DNA from: Whitmania pigra
Lineage: Eukaryota; Annelida; Clitellata; Hirudinida; Haemopidae
Assembly (NCBI GenBank): GCA_021613335.1
Contig: JAJTWR010000431.1
Coordinates: 1 to 64,000 of the forward strand
Direction: 5' to 3'
DNA: 64,000 bases
Made by a program: the position numbers and the translations under genes. The notes under the pieces are model-generated. The model did no database searches. It was not told where the DNA came from and saw only the letters and a program-made list of their open reading frames with translations. Positions 28,201 through 36,003 of this stretch are shown one piece after another (position 1 is the stretch's first letter; every line of letters begins with the position of its first letter).

Positions 28201-28355
28201 AAATTGTTGTTGCGAGCAGCCCACAACACATCGAAGCACTTTCTGGATACATGGCCTGGCACAACAGTTTGAACCAGGAACTGCCAGAAGAGCACCGGTT
28301 CAAGAATGCACCACCCATGGTCACTCTATCGGCGACGGGCACGGTGATTCACTAA
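25242..28355 (+). CDS. Array gene H: putative-Ig/LamG-like surface lipoprotein
   Basis: A predicted 1037-residue product with seven repeat slots, linker and jellyroll domain. I chose ATG 25242 because it aligns Cys22 with the other lipoproteins; GTG 25230 and TTG 25215 are also open. The lipobox TSTC is atypical, so lipidation is less certain than for its neighbours. The slot-1 C-x5-C pair (ECVVAQPCA) is kept. The jellyroll is of the IIAHLGAHP/VAGYY subtype shared with F, not the MLGADP subtype of B, C, G and I. Confidence 0.83.
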   Translation: MRYRNKFMFIAGLCALLCTSTCSSGAGPEIGKNPDSGAPNVTAPQMEYKPATYECVVAQPCAIGPPVAPGQASNFAVSPGIPDGMSFDPATGAITGIPKSPRPATKYIVIAKNSQGQLSTILRLTVHIAEPAPSELRYDLNPTSYQVGVSIPPNKPSLRGGKPTMYQVTPELPVGLVLEPLTGFISGTPTSVTPMGTYTVKASNDVGEAAVELSIAINDIAPAELKYSWPSLILQVGSNSAPNIPTVGGGKVTDYSVIPPLPAGLELDPSTGVIRGIPRVPISATTFTITANNSGGHTTARVNMEVIDNPPSNLSYSMNPAVYAMGKPINPNTLSNSGGAPTKFTLSPELPAGLMLDQLSGTISGVPSEESRAQSYIITAINSGGSSSTILSLAVKVVAPTGLTYLDNPARYRIRVPVTPNLPSSTGAKPTSYSVAPELPAGLTFSNSTGIISGTPKVAVSKGAYVVTAGTDGGEVSSLVVIDIADDPPVDLQYPASSAGYQQGTPIEPLLPTNSGGTATYYSVSPGLPAGLQLNTVSGEISGTPAAVAPSATYRITASNSSGETSAEITFAVAEMAPAGLSYSQNPASYADGTPISANTPSSNGGKVLRYSIAPPLPQGLHFDATTGVISGIPIGKFPMTSYRITAANDSGATRVELHLEIKERTPGLYFDNVLLHDKAASTTFERPLVLSAGTHTFEVAGTGDYTLSGSISGDGTLNISAGEGNTILLTGAQLAAGVTVVSGTVDARELKWAFGKLSTAKSGVVKRLATPLDISEDLRAWFDASNPQTIFMDSQRKHRQRNAGGIVHGWSNLAKSGIHAQTEDGYPTWSLTKDSILLGNASFILADLELSNGATVVAVVKTTSFTGPRPAIFTSEHLGRTQDIAIIAHLGAHPRGQEDSGFLPNIVAGYYAASNLKWVRTNSFPVELDKKTMFGMTTSTSEVVLQIEGATVASTPATIDAFPPNSRYRIGRRWDWQEFWNGNYYEIVVASSPQHIEALSGYMAWHNSLNQELPEEHRFKNAPPMVTLSATGTVIH

Positions 28356-28367
28356 TCACCCATCCGC

Positions 28368-28393
28368 GCTTGGGTTCGACCATTGACCCAAGC
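28368..28393 (+). terminator. Hairpin terminator after gene H
   Basis: GCTTGGGT pairs perfectly with ACCCAAGC across a 10-nt loop, 13 bp after the stop. Confidence 0.7.
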
Positions 28394-28471
28394 ATAGCAG
28401 GCACCCGGTCTGCGATGACTCACGGCAAACTACTCTGCTCTGACCTGCGAGCTGTTTAGCTGACGGTAGAG

Positions 28472-28543
28472 TTGCGTGGTTAACAGACCCATCGTTATCA
28501 GATTCGTGAGGCATGCGACCATTCCGTCGCTATCCACGATGAG
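28472..28543 (+). promoter_or_regulatory. Array promoter and structured leader, gene I
   Basis: TTGCGT 28472-28477, 17 nt, TTATCA 28495-28500. GCGAC 28515-28519 pairs with GTCGC 28526-28530 around CATTCC, with the same outer GG/CC and AT/AT pairs as in gene A; the closing A-T pair of A is G-C here. ATCCACGATGAG follows. Confidence 0.72.
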
Positions 28544-28580
28544 CAACTATGAACCACTTTCTAGTGAGCCCCATATAACC

Positions 28581-31500
28581 ATGCAAAGTATCTATAATCA
28601 CAGGAGTATTCTCACTCTGGCCGCGGCTTTTTTCGCTGCGGCCTGCAGTTCCGGACCCGGTACGAACCCCGACAGTGGGATGAATCCCGATAGCGGTGTG
28701 CCAAGGGTTGGCCCGCCGACCATCGAGTTTAAACCTGCAAAATTCGATTGCGTGGTCGCTCAGCCTTGCTCGATCAACGCTCCAGTTGTCGGCGGAGCTA
28801 TCGCTACATACACCATCGCCCCGCAGCCGCCCGAAGGGATGACCTTCGATCCCAACGTCGGCAACTTCACCGGTTCCCCCAAGGCCGCGTTGGCAGAGAC
28901 CAGCTATACGGTCACCGCAACCAACTCTTTGGGCAAAGCAACCGCGAGCTTCAGTATCATCGTCCACGCCGCGGAGCTTCCGCCTGCGACCTTGAACTAT
29001 GCAACAAATCCGGCCAACTATACCGTTGGCGTGGCCATCACGGCCAATAAGCCGTCGAATAGCGGTGGCCAACCGACAGCCTACAGCATCTCTCCGGCGC
29101 TTCCGAATACGCTGGTCATGGATCCGCTCACAGGCGTCATCAGTGGAACACCCCTCGCAGTCACTGCCTCCGCCACCTATACGGTGACAGCGAGCAACGG
29201 CGCCGGGCAAACGACAGTTGCGCTCGTCCTCGCCGTGAACGACATCGCCCCGAAGAGCCTCGCTTACTCAACTCCCGCAGCGGTCTACATCAAGGGGAGC
29301 GCGGCAACGCCTAATACTCCCACCGTTACCGGCGGCAAAGCCACTTCGTTCACCGTGAGTCCGGCACTGCCGGCGGGCCTCACCTTGGATAAGGCCACTG
29401 GCGTCATCAGTGGTACCCCTTCCGCGGTGGCTGCGGCGACCAGCTATACGGTCACTGCTCTCAACAGCGGAGGAAGCGTCAATGCCTCGGTGAGCATTAC
29501 TGTCAACGACACTTCGCCCTCGAACCTCAAGTACGCCTTGAATCCGGCGGTGTATGCCAAGAACAAGCCTGTTCCCCCGAACGCTCCGTCGAACAGCGGT
29601 GGCACTCCGACGAATTTTGCCGTGAGCCCGGCGCTCCCGGCAGGACTCACCATCGACGCGGCTGGTGTCATCAGCGGCACGCCGACCAATGAGAGCGCGC
29701 CTACGGACTACACCGTGACCGCCACCAACACCGGTGGTTCAGCGACGGTAACGCTCTCCATCGAGGTGAAGATCGTCGCTCCGACCGGCATCACCTATGC
29801 GGTCAATCCGGCGAGCTACCACGTCAACACCCTCATCACCCCGAACGTACCGACCACCACCGGCGCCGCACCCACCAACTACGCGGTGAGTCCGGCCCTA
29901 CCCGCTGGCCTGTCGCTCTCCAGCACGACCGGCGTCATCAGCGGCACGCCGACGGCTGCCGCATCGAAGGGTGCCTATACGGTCACTGCCAGCACCTCTG
30001 GCGGCCAAGTCTCGGTGATTTTGGAGATCGATGTCGCCGACGACCCACCGAGCGCACTCACCTACCTCACCCCCAATGGCGTCTACCGCCGTGGCTCTGC
30101 CATCGCGCCGAATCGCCCGGCGAATTCCGGCGGCGTCGCGACTTCCTTTACGGTCGACCCGGCACTGCCGGCCGGCTTGAGCCTCAACGCTGGTACTGGA
30201 GAAATCTCCGGCACCCCGACAGCAGTGAGCGCTGAAGCAACCTACAAGGTCACTGCGAGCAACGCCTCTGGTTCGACGAGCGCCGACCTCACCATCACCG
30301 TACTCGAGATGGCTCCGGCCGGACTCAGCTACGCCGTAAACCCGGCGACCTACAACGACGGGTCTCCCATTGCGGACAACGCACCGTCCTCGACTGGTGG
30401 TCCGATCGTCAGCTACGCGATTTCTCCAGCACTGCCGAACGGCCTCCAGATGGATACGACGACCGGCGTCATCACCGGCACCCCTGTCGGCGCCGCCGCG
30501 CTCGCCACCTACACCGTCACCGCTTCCAACAGCACGGATGTCGCCACGGTGGACCTCCAACTCGAAGTCAAAGAGCGCATCCCCGGCATCTACCTGGACA
30601 ATGTGCTCCTCCTCGACAAGGCAGTATCGACGACCTACGAGCAGCCACTCGCCTTCGCGGCCGGTGCGCACACCCTCGAAATCGCCGGTACAGGAGATTA
30701 CACCATCAGCGGCTCCATCTCCGGTGCGGGGACGGTGACCATCTCGGTGGGCGACGGGAACACCCTGTTCCTCACCGGTGCCCAGCTCAACACTGGCCTC
30801 ACCGTCGCGAGCGGCACCCTGGACTTGATGGCTCTGAAATGGGCCTTCGGAAGCCCCGCGCGCAGCGGTACCGGGACCATCAAGCGCTATGCGACGCCGA
30901 AGGACCTGTCGAGCCAGCTTCGGGCCTGGTTTGACGCGGCGAACGCGCAGACCCTGTTCAGCGATGCGAGCCGAACGAACCAACAGCGCACTGCCGGTGG
31001 TGTCGTCCACGGTTGGACCAACCAAGCGAATCCGAGCATGTCTGCATCGACCCTCAGTGGGCTACCGATGTGGAGCATCAACAAAGACTCGATCGTGTTG
31101 AGCAACGCCTCCTACACCATCGGCGCGCTCGACTTCACAGGCAACGCCACAATAATCGCGGTCGTGAAGACCACTGCATTGGTCGGGCCGGTGCCAACGA
31201 TCTTCACCTCAGAGTACGATGGCAAATTTGTTCCCCTGATGCTGGGCGCGGATCCGTTTGCGCGATATACTGTGCCGACGATCACCGCAGGACAATATTC
31301 CAGTGTCAGCCCGTTCTGGACCATAGCCGATGTTCAGCCCATCACCCTGAACCAGAAACAGATGTTTGGAACCACCATCGGCACCGCAGGGGTTTCGCTC
31401 CAGCTCGACGGCTCGGCGGTCGCGAACAATCCCACCGCAGTCCCATCCATACCCCAGGCGAAGGCCTACCGCATTGGCCGACGCTGGGACGGCGCAGAGT

Positions 31501-31676
31501 ACTGGAACGGGAACTTCTTTGAAATTGTGGCCGCCAATGACGCGACCAGCCTTGAGGCGCTGTCCGGGTACATGGCGTGGCACAACGGCCTCGAAACCGC
31601 CCTGCCGGATACCCACAAATTCAAGGCCGCTGCTCCCTCGGTGGTCATCTCCGCGAGCGGAACAACTGTGAAGTAA
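28581..31676 (+). CDS. Array gene I: putative-Ig/LamG-like surface lipoprotein
   Basis: A predicted 1031-residue lipoprotein with lipobox AAAC (Cys22) when read from ATG 28581; the frame is open 35 codons further upstream, but that stretch covers the promoter and leader. All seven slots, the C-x5-C pair (DCVVAQPCS), linker and MLGADP-type jellyroll are intact. By eye its third codon positions are richer in G and C than those of genes A-H and closer to the flanking housekeeping genes. Its repeats are also the most regular. It could be the oldest or most constrained member. Confidence 0.86.
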   Translation: MQSIYNHRSILTLAAAFFAAACSSGPGTNPDSGMNPDSGVPRVGPPTIEFKPAKFDCVVAQPCSINAPVVGGAIATYTIAPQPPEGMTFDPNVGNFTGSPKAALAETSYTVTATNSLGKATASFSIIVHAAELPPATLNYATNPANYTVGVAITANKPSNSGGQPTAYSISPALPNTLVMDPLTGVISGTPLAVTASATYTVTASNGAGQTTVALVLAVNDIAPKSLAYSTPAAVYIKGSAATPNTPTVTGGKATSFTVSPALPAGLTLDKATGVISGTPSAVAAATSYTVTALNSGGSVNASVSITVNDTSPSNLKYALNPAVYAKNKPVPPNAPSNSGGTPTNFAVSPALPAGLTIDAAGVISGTPTNESAPTDYTVTATNTGGSATVTLSIEVKIVAPTGITYAVNPASYHVNTLITPNVPTTTGAAPTNYAVSPALPAGLSLSSTTGVISGTPTAAASKGAYTVTASTSGGQVSVILEIDVADDPPSALTYLTPNGVYRRGSAIAPNRPANSGGVATSFTVDPALPAGLSLNAGTGEISGTPTAVSAEATYKVTASNASGSTSADLTITVLEMAPAGLSYAVNPATYNDGSPIADNAPSSTGGPIVSYAISPALPNGLQMDTTTGVITGTPVGAAALATYTVTASNSTDVATVDLQLEVKERIPGIYLDNVLLLDKAVSTTYEQPLAFAAGAHTLEIAGTGDYTISGSISGAGTVTISVGDGNTLFLTGAQLNTGLTVASGTLDLMALKWAFGSPARSGTGTIKRYATPKDLSSQLRAWFDAANAQTLFSDASRTNQQRTAGGVVHGWTNQANPSMSASTLSGLPMWSINKDSIVLSNASYTIGALDFTGNATIIAVVKTTALVGPVPTIFTSEYDGKFVPLMLGADPFARYTVPTITAGQYSSVSPFWTIADVQPITLNQKQMFGTTIGTAGVSLQLDGSAVANNPTAVPSIPQAKAYRIGRRWDGAEYWNGNFFEIVAANDATSLEALSGYMAWHNGLETALPDTHKFKAAAPSVVISASGTTVK

Positions 31677-31698
31677 CGAACGCACAGCCTGCAGTACC

Positions 31699-31730
31699 GA
31701 CGCCCCCGCTCGACGGGGGCGTCGTCTTTT
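31699..31730 (+). terminator. Terminator after gene I
   Basis: GACGCCCCC pairs with GGGGGCGTC (31699-31723) and is followed by TCTTTT: a textbook intrinsic terminator. It also separates the array from the convergent mlaF gene. Confidence 0.85.
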
Positions 31731-31762
31731 CGCAGTGTGGTCTTACGAATGCGCAATCACCT

Positions 31763-32509
31763 CTAGTTTTTGCCGAACCATGTGCTCATGAAGAGGCTTA
31801 TCCGGGGATGTTTGGAATGCCGCAGCTCCATCGGCGGACCTTCCGCAATGATCTCCCCCTCGGCGAGAAAGGCGATGGTGTCCGCTACTTTGAAGGCCGA
31901 GGCGATGTCATGGCTGATGACCACCGACGACACATTCAGCTCTTTCTGCGCGGCGAGGATCATCTCGTCGACGTAGTCGGTGGTTATCGGGTCAAGGCCA
32001 GTCGTCGGTTCGTCGTAGAGGACGATTTTGGGATCGAGCACAATCGCCCGTGCGAGGCCCACCCGTTTGCGCATCCCTCCAGAAATCTGGGCCGGGTAGC
32101 GCTCTTCGATGTCTTTCAACCCCAGGAGCGCGAGTTTATCGCGGACGATGGCTCGACATTCGGTTTCGTTCAGGTTCGGCCGGTGCTCTCGCAGCGGAAA
32201 GCTGACGTTCTCGTAGACCGTCATGGAGTCGAAGAGCGCCGCACCTTGGAAAACCATTCCGCACTTCGTTCGCACTCGCGCCAAGTCCTCCGGGCTCATC
32301 GCCTCGATAGGCTCGTCGTCGATGATGACCTGGCCGCGATCCGGACGCAAAAGGCCGATGAGGTGTTTCATCAACACCGATTTTCCGCTCCCGGAGCCTC
32401 CCAGGATGACGACAGTCTGACCGCGCTCGACGGTGAGGTTGACGCCGCGCAGGACATGGTGATCGCCGAAGGATTTGTGGAGGTCGCGGACCTCGATGAT
32501 GTTTGCCAT
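31763..32509 (-). CDS. mlaF: MlaF-like ABC transporter ATPase
   Basis: This is the ATPase of an Mla-type phospholipid transporter, which keeps lipid asymmetry in the outer membrane. The 248 residues hold Walker A GGSGSGKS (about residues 34-41), signature ISGGMRKR and Walker B IVLYDEPTTGLDP with a following switch His (VISHD). The start is ATG 32509, four bases after the MlaE stop, so the two are translated as a pair. The substrate-binding MlaD and the periplasmic MlaC are not in the window. Confidence 0.93.
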   Translation of the reverse strand: MANIIEVRDLHKSFGDHHVLRGVNLTVERGQTVVILGGSGSGKSVLMKHLIGLLRPDRGQVIIDDEPIEAMSPEDLARVRTKCGMVFQGAALFDSMTVYENVSFPLREHRPNLNETECRAIVRDKLALLGLKDIEERYPAQISGGMRKRVGLARAIVLDPKIVLYDEPTTGLDPITTDYVDEMILAAQKELNVSSVVISHDIASAFKVADTIAFLAEGEIIAEGPPMELRHSKHPRISLFMSTWFGKN

Positions 32510-32513
32510 ACGG

Positions 32514-33299
32514 TCAGTGCAAGATGACCCCGACGATATAGTCGAGGATGAAGACGCCCAACGCCGAGGTGACCATCGCCCGGGTCGTGGCGAGGCCAAC
32601 GCCCTGGGCTCCTCCGCTCGCGTTGTAGCCGCGGGTGCAGGAGATGAGCATCACGTAAAATCCGAAGACCGCGCCCTTCAGGAGCCCTTCAGCGATATCT
32701 TCCGCATCGAGCCACTGCTGGGTCCGGGAAATGAAGGTACCGGCCGATAGTCCGCGGACGATCACCGCGACGAAGTAGCCGCCGGATATGCCCATGAGGT
32801 CGAACACCAGCACCAACATCGGCACCATGATGAGCCCGGCGAGGACTCGGGGGACGATGAGGTACTGAATGGGACTCACGCCCACGACTTCGAGGGCGTC
32901 GATTTGCTCGGTGACCCGCATCGTGCCGAGCTCCGTACACATGGCGCTCCCCGCCCGCATGGTCACCATGAGCGCGCTCAACACCGGCGACAGCTCCCGG
33001 GTCACGGTGAGCGCGACCGTCGGCCCGACGAGCCCCTGGGCATTGAACAGCTCGAAGGCTCGCCAGCTCTGGTGGGCGAAGACCATGCCGGTGAAAGTGG
33101 CAGTGAGAGCCACGATGCCGATGGAGCCAACCCCGACGAAGTCGAGTTGGTAGAAGAAGTTCCCCATCCGAAATGGCTTGCGAAAGCTCCACTTCAGCAC
33201 TTCGAAGAGGAGTGTCGCGACGACGCCAATGCCCTCGACGAAGTCGAGGATAGCTTGTCCGACGCTCTCAACAGCGCGGTGTGCGCCTCGTCTCGCCAT
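32514..33299 (-). CDS. mlaE: MlaE-like ABC transporter permease
   Basis: This is the inner-membrane permease of the Mla system. The 261 residues have about five or six hydrophobic segments and the MlaE-family core: a LTATFTGM stretch followed by VTRELSPVLSALMV and the E-x-D signature region TEQIDALEVVGVSP. It is upstream of mlaF with only four bases between them. The length is normal and the N-terminus (MARRGAHRAVES) is cytoplasmic by charge. Confidence 0.93.
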   Translation of the reverse strand: MARRGAHRAVESVGQAILDFVEGIGVVATLLFEVLKWSFRKPFRMGNFFYQLDFVGVGSIGIVALTATFTGMVFAHQSWRAFELFNAQGLVGPTVALTVTRELSPVLSALMVTMRAGSAMCTELGTMRVTEQIDALEVVGVSPIQYLIVPRVLAGLIMVPMLVLVFDLMGISGGYFVAVIVRGLSAGTFISRTQQWLDAEDIAEGLLKGAVFGFYVMLISCTRGYNASGGAQGVGLATTRAMVTSALGVFILDYIVGVILH

Positions 33300-33364
33300 G
33301 AACGTCCCGTCTAGCGCAAGAGGGCGTATTCCTCTAGTTCCTGCAGCGGAGGCGCGGCAGCGAC

Positions 33365-34696
33365 CTAGGCAAATTCCTCGGCGCTCACCACCGTGAGGTC
33401 GCCGAAGGCGCGCGCCACCGACACCAGCTTCTCGGCAGCCCCGACGAACACTAGGGAAGGCGCAACGGGGCGCAGGTAGGTGTCTGCCGCCCGCCGGACC
33501 TCTTCGAGCGTGAGCGCTGCGATGCGCTCCCGGAAACGAACCACCCAGTCCTCGGGCAACGAAAGCGCTGCTGCCTCGGCGATAGCGCCGATCAAACCCT
33601 CGTTGGTTTCGAGGCGGGCCGCGTAGACGCTCTCGATGAGTCGCCGGGCGCGCTTCAATTCGAGAGGCCGAGGCCCCTCGGCGGCGAGCTTCTGCACCGT
33701 GCTCAAGCTCGCTTCGACGAGCTCCGCGACCGACTCGTAGCGGGTGTGGGAGGCAATGGTGAAAACGCCTCCCTCGCGGAAGAGCTCAAATCCGCTCTCG
33801 ACGCCGTAGGTGAGGCTGCGGCGTTGCCGCAGCTCGGTCATGAGCCGCGAGCCGAAGGCGCCGCCGAGGATTGCGTGGAGGGCGATGAGCGCCAAATGGT
33901 CGCCGGGCACATGCGGACCTGAGGGCATGCCGATGCGCACTTGCACCTGGGTAAGCTCCGGCTTGTCGACAATCCAGGTTCGACCAGGCACCGCGAGGCC
34001 GCGCGGCGCGGGGACGCTCGGCTGCTCGGCGGAGGTTCCCTCCCAACTCCCGAAGTGCCGCTCAATTTCCCGCAAGGTGGCGGAAACGTCTGTCGCCCCG
34101 GCGAAGTACAGGTGCGCCCCGTGTGGCTTGAGGCGAGTTTCCCGCCAGGTGAGGAGTGCCGAGCGCGGCAATGCGCCGATTGCCGCCGCGTCTATCCACG
34201 CGTCGCGCCCGTAGGGATGGCGCCCCCAGAGCATGCGGGAGATCGCCCGCTCCGCGAGGAAGCTCGAATCATTCACATCGTTCGCGAGCCGCCCGAGTGC
34301 GCGGCGGCGACCGATTTCGACCTCTTGCTCCGGGTAGTCCGGTGAGCGCACCATCGCCCCCAAAAGCGCGAGGGCCTCGGGAAGACCGTCGGTCGGCCCC
34401 GCCGCCGAGTAGAGCACGAGCTCTTCGCTCGCATGGGCGCCCATGGAGGCCCCGGCGCCTTCGAGGCGCACCGCGATCTCTGCTGCGGGAATTCCCTCTG
34501 CTCCCCGCCGCGCCAAGGCGGTCGCAAAGTCCGACACACCGAGGTGCTCCGGCGGATCGTACGCGCCGCCGGTGGAGAAGACGAGCGAGGTCGACCACAG
34601 CGGGAAGCTCCCGTTCGGATACAGGTGGACCGTCAACCCATTGGCCATTTGAACGCGTTCTTCACCCGGCAGAAGCTCTGGACTTGGTGCCCTCAT
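33365..34696 (-). CDS. M16-family peptidase subunit lacking the zinc motif
   Basis: This is a pitrilysin/MPP-like fold of 443 residues. Where the catalytic partner has HLFEH, this protein reads EHLGVSDFATAL, so the HxxEH zinc site is missing and it is probably the non-catalytic partner. The C-terminal half keeps the R/Y substrate-binding signature RQRRSLTYGVESG. The start codon ATG 34696 overlaps the stop of the upstream peptidase by the ATGA arrangement, as expected for two subunits of one clamshell enzyme. The substrate is unknown. Confidence 0.9.
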   Translation of the reverse strand: MRAPSPELLPGEERVQMANGLTVHLYPNGSFPLWSTSLVFSTGGAYDPPEHLGVSDFATALARRGAEGIPAAEIAVRLEGAGASMGAHASEELVLYSAAGPTDGLPEALALLGAMVRSPDYPEQEVEIGRRRALGRLANDVNDSSFLAERAISRMLWGRHPYGRDAWIDAAAIGALPRSALLTWRETRLKPHGAHLYFAGATDVSATLREIERHFGSWEGTSAEQPSVPAPRGLAVPGRTWIVDKPELTQVQVRIGMPSGPHVPGDHLALIALHAILGGAFGSRLMTELRQRRSLTYGVESGFELFREGGVFTIASHTRYESVAELVEASLSTVQKLAAEGPRPLELKRARRLIESVYAARLETNEGLIGAIAEAAALSLPEDWVVRFRERIAALTLEEVRRAADTYLRPVAPSLVFVGAAEKLVSVARAFGDLTVVSAEEFA

Positions 34697-36003
34697 GCCT
34701 CTCCGAGGGGCTTGAGCGTCACCACACAACGGGCGCGCGGTGCCAAGTAGCGCTGCGCCGCGTCGCGCACCTGCTCCGAGGTAATCGCCGCGTATTTGTC
34801 CGGCAAGGCGAGGCCGTCGCGCCAATGGCCGAGCAGCATCTCGTAGTTGCCGAGCGCGTGGGCGCGCCCGCCGTTGGTCGTCAGCTCTCGGTAGAAGTGG
34901 TAGCTCAAGTTCCGTTTCACCTTCACGAGCTCGCTCTCAGTAATTCCTTGGTCGGCGATGCTGGCGATTTCTTTCGCAATCACCTCTTCGACCTGTCGGG
35001 TATCCCCTTCGGCTCCGAGCTGGACCGAAATCAGGAAAGTGCCCTCCTCCATGCGCCAGCCCCAGTCGACGGAGACCGATACGGCGAGCGGCTGCTCGTA
35101 GACGAGCGACCGGCGCAGCCGCGAAGACTGGCCGGAGCCGAGCGCGTATTGGAGGACATCGAGGGTGAGCGCATCCTCGCTGCGCGCGACGCTGCCGCGC
35201 CAACCGAGGAGGAGCGAAGGCGCCAACGCCGGATACTCGACGACCGCCCGACGCTCGCCCCGCTGCTGCGGTTCGAGTTCCAGGCTCCGCGGCTCGCGCT
35301 TCGCGCCGTTGCGGACGCTCCGAAAGCGACGGCGCACGAGCTTCATCGCTTCGTCGGGGTCAAAGTCTCCAGCGAGGTAGAGGATCGCGTTCTCCGGTGC
35401 ATAGTGCTGCCGGTAGTAGGTCTCGCAATCGGTCGCGGAGATCGCTTCGATATCCTTGTTCCAGCCGATGATCGGCCAGCGGTACGGGTGCGATGCGTAG
35501 AGCAAGTTGGCGAGTTCCTCGTCGAGGATGCCTTCGACTTCGTTCTCCACGCGCAGTCGGCGTTCTTCCAAAACGACTTTGCGCTCCTCGTCGAGCTTTC
35601 GGGCGTCGATGCGAAGCCCCTGCATGCGGTCCGCTTCGAGGTCCAGCACGAGGTCGAGGGCACTCGGCATGAAGTCCTCGTGGTACACGGTCATGTCGGT
35701 GGAGGTGTAGGCGTTCGAGGCGCCGCCGTTGGCTTCGAGGAGCCGGTCGAATTTCCCCCGCCCGTAGCGCTTCGAGCCGTTGAACATCATGTGCTCGAAC
35801 AGGTGGCTGATGCCGGTCATCCCCGGCAACTCGTTGCGCGAGCCTACTCCGTAGAACAGATAAAGGCTGCAGACCGGCACCGCCCGCGACGGAATGAGCC
35901 GCACCCGCAGGCCGTTGGGCAGCGTGGCTTCGACGACGGATTGCGCAAGCGGACGTAAGGGCTCGGGTAGCCCGACCCCATTAGGTCGTATCGCCATGCT
36001 CAT
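34693..36003 (-). CDS. M16-family zinc metallopeptidase, catalytic subunit
   Basis: This is a catalytic M16 peptidase of 436 residues. The HLFEH zinc motif lies about residues 70-74, and the downstream Glu ligand is in the EVEGILDEE region. The start is ATG 36003 or ATG 35997; AAGG lies just ahead of the first. It overlaps the 3' end of the upstream GGDEF gene by about 20 bp and is followed by its inactive partner with a 4-base overlap. There is no signal peptide, so it is likely cytoplasmic. Possible jobs include processing of small peptides. Confidence 0.92.
   Translation of the reverse strand: MSMAIRPNGVGLPEPLRPLAQSVVEATLPNGLRVRLIPSRAVPVCSLYLFYGVGSRNELPGMTGISHLFEHMMFNGSKRYGRGKFDRLLEANGGASNAYTSTDMTVYHEDFMPSALDLVLDLEADRMQGLRIDARKLDEERKVVLEERRLRVENEVEGILDEELANLLYASHPYRWPIIGWNKDIEAISATDCETYYRQHYAPENAILYLAGDFDPDEAMKLVRRRFRSVRNGAKREPRSLELEPQQRGERRAVVEYPALAPSLLLGWRGSVARSEDALTLDVLQYALGSGQSSRLRRSLVYEQPLAVSVSVDWGWRMEEGTFLISVQLGAEGDTRQVEEVIAKEIASIADQGITESELVKVKRNLSYHFYRELTTNGGRAHALGNYEMLLGHWRDGLALPDKYAAITSEQVRDAAQRYLAPRARCVVTLKPLGEA

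Larger units (their letters stand above)
7744..31730 (+). repeat. Tandem array of nine paralogous lipoprotein genes (A-I)
   Basis: Nine genes on one strand share signal peptide, repeat units and, where complete, C-terminal domains. Starts are A 7854, B 11194, C 14519, D 17852, E 19166, F 19382, G 22132, H 25242 and I 28581. The putative-Ig repeats keep their slot: for example slot 4 carries SLNPAVYA-type sequence and slot 5 a SYHVH or SYHIR-type sequence in most genes, so slot-matched repeats across genes are closer than neighbours inside one gene. Whole genes were therefore copied after the repeat chain had formed. B/C and F/G are the closest pairs. No transposase or integrase is present in or beside the array. 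Confidence 0.93.

Noticed and set aside
7744..28500. Repeated GTTATCA sites as integron attC recombination sites
   Set aside because: The boxes do not fit the GTTRRRY attC core, and no integrase gene is present. The exact spacing to the TTGC box fits a promoter instead.
29898..31025. Long minus-strand open frame (375 codons) inside gene I
   Set aside because: It is the shadow of gene I; the plus-strand product has clear domains, and this one resembles no family.
7854..31676. Array as a CRISPR or simple repeat region
   Set aside because: The periodicity is about 265 bp, coding and protein-level; no short identical repeats with spacers occur.
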